From NCBI RefSeq assembly GCF_008042145.1, contig NZ_RDBH01000113.1, forward strand, positions 347,968-383,056: a stretch of DNA of 35,089 nt, written 5' to 3'. The position numbers and the translations under genes were made by a program. This DNA is from Streptomyces sp. adm13(2018). GTDB taxonomy: Bacteria; Actinomycetota; Actinomycetes; Streptomycetales; Streptomycetaceae. Positions within the stretch are counted from its first letter, which is position 1, and every line of letters begins with the position of its first letter. The notes under the pieces were generated by a model. That model was not told the origin of the DNA. It ran no database searches and was given only the letters and a program-made list of their open reading frames with translations. Of the stretch, positions 32,071 through 35,089 are shown piece by piece.

Positions 32071-33117
32071 GTGGCGGGCTCGGCCGGCTGGAAGTGCGCG
32101 GACTGCGACAGCAACAACGGACCCAAGGACACGGCCTGCAGCATCTGCGGGTCCACCCGGCGGACTCCGATGCCGCGGCCCGCCGCCCCCGCGCGCCCGG
32201 CGCCCAAGCGCCCGTCGCCCGCGCGTCCCTCGGGCGACTGGCAGTGCCGGGTGTGCCGGGCCACCAACCCGGCGCGGCGGAGCACCTGTTCCGGCTGCGC
32301 CAAGAGCCGGGAGGAGACCGGCGGCCCGGCCTCCCGGGCGACGCCGCCGAAGAGCACGCCGCCGAGGACCACGACCTCGCGCGTCACCTCCACCGGGACG
32401 GGCGGGAAGGGGGCGGCGAAGAAGGCGGCCCCGAAGAAGGCGGCGCCGTCGCGGCCGACGCCCCGGCGGACGACCTCGCCCCCGCGGTCGGGCGGTTCGA
32501 CGGGGAGCGGCTCGACAACGACGGGGCTCCTGTTCCCGCCGCCGAGCGGTACCGGCTACACGCCGCCGCGCCGGACGCCGGCTCCGGCGCCCGCCCCTCC
32601 GACGTACACCGACCCGGGCCCGTACGCCCCGCCCGCCTCGTACCGGCCGCCGGTGAAGGAGAAGAAGTCGCGCGGCTGCCTGTTCTTCTTCCTGCTGATC
32701 GCCGTGCTCGTGGTGGTCGGGATCCAGAAGGGCTGGTTCGCCCAGCTCGGCGACGCCATCGAGGACGCCGGCACGGAGCCGGCGACGGGCACCCCGCGCC
32801 CCACGGCCGCCGCGTGCCCGTCCCGGATCGCGGACGAACTCCGGGGCGGCGACGGGGCCACGCTGGTCGAGGCCTTCCGCACGGAGAACAAGCAGATCAC
32901 CCTCTGCCGCACGCGGGCCGGGACGCTCTACTACTTCGGCGAGTTCAGCGACCGGCGCGAGCCGGGCATCGCCATGAGGGCCACGAGGACCGAGGACGGG
33001 TACGAGGCGACGAACAGCCCGTACCGCTATGTGATCCGCGGGAGCACCGTCTCCGTCTACAAGTCGGGCACCCGCATCGGCCGCGAGGAGCTCGTCCCGG
33101 AACCGTCCCCGAGCTGA
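32071..33117 (+). CDS. Double zinc-finger membrane protein (RanBP2-type fingers)
   Basis: A 348-residue protein starting at GTG with CAGGG upstream. Two W-x-C-x2-C-x10-C-x2-C fingers are at 7-26 (WKCADC, CSIC; C9, C12, C23, C26) and 57-76 (WQCRVC, CSGC; C59, C62, C73, C76), each with the N-x(5-6)-C spacing of RanBP2-type zinc ribbons. A long Lys/Pro/Ala/Thr-rich linker (about 80-195) follows, then RGCLFFFLLIAVLVVVGIQ, one transmembrane helix at about 203-219. A small extracytoplasmic domain (about 245-335) contains CPSRIADEL and ITLCRTRAGTLYYFGEFS with two cysteines. The fingers are cytoplasmic and could bind RNA or protein. Last gene of the cluster. Confidence 0.82.
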   Translation: MAGSAGWKCADCDSNNGPKDTACSICGSTRRTPMPRPAAPARPAPKRPSPARPSGDWQCRVCRATNPARRSTCSGCAKSREETGGPASRATPPKSTPPRTTTSRVTSTGTGGKGAAKKAAPKKAAPSRPTPRRTTSPPRSGGSTGSGSTTTGLLFPPPSGTGYTPPRRTPAPAPAPPTYTDPGPYAPPASYRPPVKEKKSRGCLFFFLLIAVLVVVGIQKGWFAQLGDAIEDAGTEPATGTPRPTAAACPSRIADELRGGDGATLVEAFRTENKQITLCRTRAGTLYYFGEFSDRREPGIAMRATRTEDGYEATNSPYRYVIRGSTVSVYKSGTRIGREELVPEPSPS

Positions 33118-33139
33118 GCCCCCCGCCCGCCCGTCCCCG

Positions 33140-33544
33140 CTACTCGGTGGGCTCCAGCCGCAGCGAGATCGAGTTGATGCAGTACCGCTGGTCCGTGGGC
33201 GTCGGGTAGCCCTCGCCCTCGAAGACGTGGCCCAGGTGTGAGCCACAGCGGGAGCAGCGGACCTCGGTGCGGACCATGCCGTGGGTGCGGTCCTCGATCA
33301 GCTCGACGGCGGAGCTGTCCTTCGGGTCGAAGAAGGACGGCCAGCCGCAGTGCGAGGAGAACTTCTCGTTCGACGTGAACAGCTCCGCGCCACAGGCCCG
33401 GCAGGAGTACACGCCCTGCGTGGTGGTGTCCGTGTACTCACCGCGGAAGGCGGGCTCGGTGCCCGCCTGGCGCAGCACCTGGTACTCCGCCGGGCTCAGC
33501 TCCGCACGCCACTGCTCGTCCGGCTTCTCGACGTCGTACGCCAT
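33140..33544 (-). CDS. msrB: Peptide methionine-(R)-S-oxide reductase MsrB
   Basis: A 134-residue cytoplasmic repair enzyme that reduces methionine R-sulphoxide in proteins with thioredoxin. The zinc-binding pairs are C48/C51 (SCRAC) and C97/C100 (RCSRC). The catalytic cysteine is C122 in YCINSISL; GWPSFF and GSHLGHVFEGEG are conserved substrate-pocket motifs. C66 may be the resolving cysteine. Length is normal. It lies downstream of murC on the same strand with a 35-base gap, as in other Streptomyces. Confidence 0.96.
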   Translation of the reverse strand: MAYDVEKPDEQWRAELSPAEYQVLRQAGTEPAFRGEYTDTTTQGVYSCRACGAELFTSNEKFSSHCGWPSFFDPKDSSAVELIEDRTHGMVRTEVRCSRCGSHLGHVFEGEGYPTPTDQRYCINSISLRLEPTE

Positions 33545-33579
33545 GGGCTCGCTCCCTCTGCTGCTTGCCGCTACTTCGA

Positions 33580-34971
33580 CTACTTCGACAGGTGGTCCAG
33601 GATGCGCGGTCCGAGGTCCGTGACGTCGCCCGCGCCCATGGTGAGAACGAGATCACCGGGTCCGGCCATTCCCTCGATGATCTCGGGGACGGCGCCCTTG
33701 TTGTGGACCGGGGTCACGTCGGCCCCGGCCTTCCGGGCCGCCTCGATGATCAGCTCGCTGGTGACGCCCGGGATCGGGTCCTCGCGGGCCGGGTAGATGT
33801 CGAGGACGACCGAGGCGTCGGCGAGGGCCAGCGCGTCGCCCATCTCCCTGCCCAGCTCCTGGGTGCGGGAGAAGAGGTGCGGCTGGAAGACGACGAGGAG
33901 GCGGGCGTCCCCGGCGGCGCCGCGCATGGCCTCCAGGTCGGCGGTCATCTCGGTGGGGTGGTGCGCGTACGAGTCGATGACCTGGACGCCCTTGGCCTCG
34001 CCCTTGAGCTGGAGGCGGCGGCCGACACCGGTGTAGGCGGTGAGGGCGCGGGCGAGGTCGGCCGGGTCGATGCCGACGCGGGCGCCGGCGGCGAGGGCCG
34101 CGGCGGCGTTGTGCGCGTAGTGGCGCCCGGGGACGGAGACGGTGAAGACGTGCTCGACGCCGTCGAGGGCGACCGTCACCTCGCTCTTCATCCCGTTCGG
34201 GACGATCTTGAGGATGTGGGCGTCGGAGTCCTCGGTCTCGCCGACCGTGACGATGCGCAGGCCGTCGCGGTCCGCGACGCGGCGGGCCAGCTCGCGGGCG
34301 CCCGCGTGCTCGCCGACGACCAGGGTGCCGCCGGGGCGGATCTTGGCGGTGAAGGCCTCGAAGGACTCGTAGATCTCGTCCATGGAGGCGTAGTTCGCGT
34401 GGTGGTCCAGCTCGACGTTGAGGACGATCGCGACCTCGGGGTCGTACTTCTGGAAGCTGCGGTCGCTCTCGTCCGCCTCGGCGACGAAGACCTCGCCGTC
34501 GCCGTGCAGCGCGTTGGTGCCGGGGCCCGCGAGGTCGCCGCCGATGGCGTACGAGGGGTCGAGGCCCAGCTCGGTGAGGGCGACGGCCAGCATGGAGGTG
34601 GTCGTCGTCTTGCCGTGGGTGCCGGCGACGGCGATCGCGCGCAGGCCGTCCATGAGGGAGGCGAGGGCGTCGGAGCGGTGCACGACGGGGATGCCGAGCT
34701 CGGCGGCGCGGGCCAGCTCGGGGTTGTCGGCGCGGATGGCGCTGGAGACGACCACGGCGGAGGCGTCGTCGGCGAGGTGCTCGGCGGCGTGCCCGAGGTG
34801 CACGGTGACCCCGAGGGCGCGCAGCGACTGGGCGGTCGCGGAGTCCTTGGCGTCGCTGCCGGCCACCTTGGCGCCGCGCTGGGCGAGGATCTTCGCGATG
34901 CCCGACATTCCGGCACCGCCGATGCCGATGAAGTGCGGCCGTTCCATGGCGGCGGGAATGGCGGGTGCCAT
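33580..34971 (-). CDS. murC: UDP-N-acetylmuramate--L-alanine ligase MurC
   Basis: A 463-residue cytoplasmic Mur ligase that adds L-alanine to UDP-MurNAc in peptidoglycan synthesis. The N-terminal Rossmann motif is GIGGAGMSGIA (16-26), the ATP-binding P-loop is GTHGKTT (117-123), and the central domain has EADESDRSF and ELDHHANY. The C-terminal domain carries VVFQPHLFSRT and YAHHPTEM, typical of MurC. The start MAPAIPAAMER is the annotated type for streptomycetes; the later MERPHFIGIGG is an alternative. The upstream region has an inverted repeat (35009-35026). Confidence 0.96.
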   Translation of the reverse strand: MAPAIPAAMERPHFIGIGGAGMSGIAKILAQRGAKVAGSDAKDSATAQSLRALGVTVHLGHAAEHLADDASAVVVSSAIRADNPELARAAELGIPVVHRSDALASLMDGLRAIAVAGTHGKTTTTSMLAVALTELGLDPSYAIGGDLAGPGTNALHGDGEVFVAEADESDRSFQKYDPEVAIVLNVELDHHANYASMDEIYESFEAFTAKIRPGGTLVVGEHAGARELARRVADRDGLRIVTVGETEDSDAHILKIVPNGMKSEVTVALDGVEHVFTVSVPGRHYAHNAAAALAAGARVGIDPADLARALTAYTGVGRRLQLKGEAKGVQVIDSYAHHPTEMTADLEAMRGAAGDARLLVVFQPHLFSRTQELGREMGDALALADASVVLDIYPAREDPIPGVTSELIIEAARKAGADVTPVHNKGAVPEIIEGMAGPGDLVLTMGAGDVTDLGPRILDHLSK

Positions 34972-35008
34972 GTGGATCTCTCCCCGGAGTGCGTCTCGTG
35001 GCTACTCC

Positions 35009-35026
35009 CTGTCGCATGCGCGACAG
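35009..35026. promoter_or_regulatory. Inverted repeat upstream of murC
   Basis: CTGTCGC and GCGACAG flank ATGC, 37 bases upstream of the murC start. It could be a regulator site or part of the promoter; a precise role cannot be assigned. Confidence 0.4.
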
Positions 35027-35045
35027 ACAGTGGTGGAAACCCCCA

Positions 35046-35089
35046 GCCTAGTGGCTCCGGCCGGGTGGGCCCGGCCGGAGCCACTAGGC
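35046..35089. terminator. Hairpin at the right end of the window
   Basis: GCCTAGTGGCTCCGGCCGGG pairs perfectly with CCCGGCCGGAGCCACTAGGC across a TGGG loop (20-bp arms). It could terminate a gene beyond the window. Because it ends exactly at the last base, a fold-back contig end is also possible. Confidence 0.6.

Overview
The window looks like a piece of a Streptomyces (or close actinomycete) chromosome. GC is very high with G/C-rich third codon positions, GTG starts are common, and several family types are typical of the group: DUF1707-FHA, an XRE/DUF397 pair next to an anti-sigma-type ATPase, and Pro/Gly-rich linkers. Both ends of the window are inverted repeats (a perfect 68-bp-arm palindrome at 1-137, a 20-bp-arm hairpin at 35046-35089). 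The sequence may therefore be a whole contig that stops where assembly folded back.

Layout. (i) 0.2-12.4 kb is a storage-carbohydrate block: glgX (debranching), treY and treZ (alpha-glucan to trehalose), interleaved with a secreted protein, an MFS transporter, a Ser/Asn-rich exported protein, a degenerate P450-like protein, a DUF1707-FHA protein and a GNAT acetyltransferase. (ii) 12.4-16.6 kb holds housekeeping-type genes: Xaa-Pro peptidase, a conserved unknown, a TPR protein, a nucleoside-kinase-like P-loop protein and a VOC/glyoxalase-fold protein. (iii) 16.7-20.5 kb is a lower-GC island flanked by two related, defective IS5-like sequences. The left copy is an internally inverted fragment and the right copy is full length with three frame disruptions. 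Between them lie an exported possibly pore-forming-like protein and a lipoprotein. (iv) 20.5-24.5 kb has a translationally coupled pair sharing an Asn-rich motif end to end, a short ORF with a strong ribosome-binding site, an EF-G paralogue and an anti-sigma-type ATPase. (v) 24.5-26.6 kb has a 28-bp perfect palindrome, an XRE regulator, DUF397 and an SDR. (vi) 26.7-33.1 kb is a six-gene, all-plus-strand cluster: a small protein, an NTPase-like protein with a degenerate P-loop and helical repeats, an SPFH-like protein, a vWA protein, a small unknown and a double zinc-finger membrane protein. (vii) The right end carries msrB and murC on the minus strand.

The best candidate for an undescribed system is cluster (vi). 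Its first two genes share a motif of the form F-N-[ND]-x-V-x-[IF]-x-G-x-[WF]-N, placed at the C-terminus of the small protein and near the N-terminus of the NTPase-like protein. That arrangement resembles homotypic signalling pairs. The pair in (iv) shows the same logic with a different Asn-rich motif. In the same cluster a 48-bp perfect inverted copy of part of the vWA gene sits inside the SPFH-like gene, exactly where its reading frame switches. This joins the two genes into one open frame. It is either a template-switch mutation or an assembly or amplification chimera, and the inverted structures at the window ends make the artefact explanation worth excluding first.
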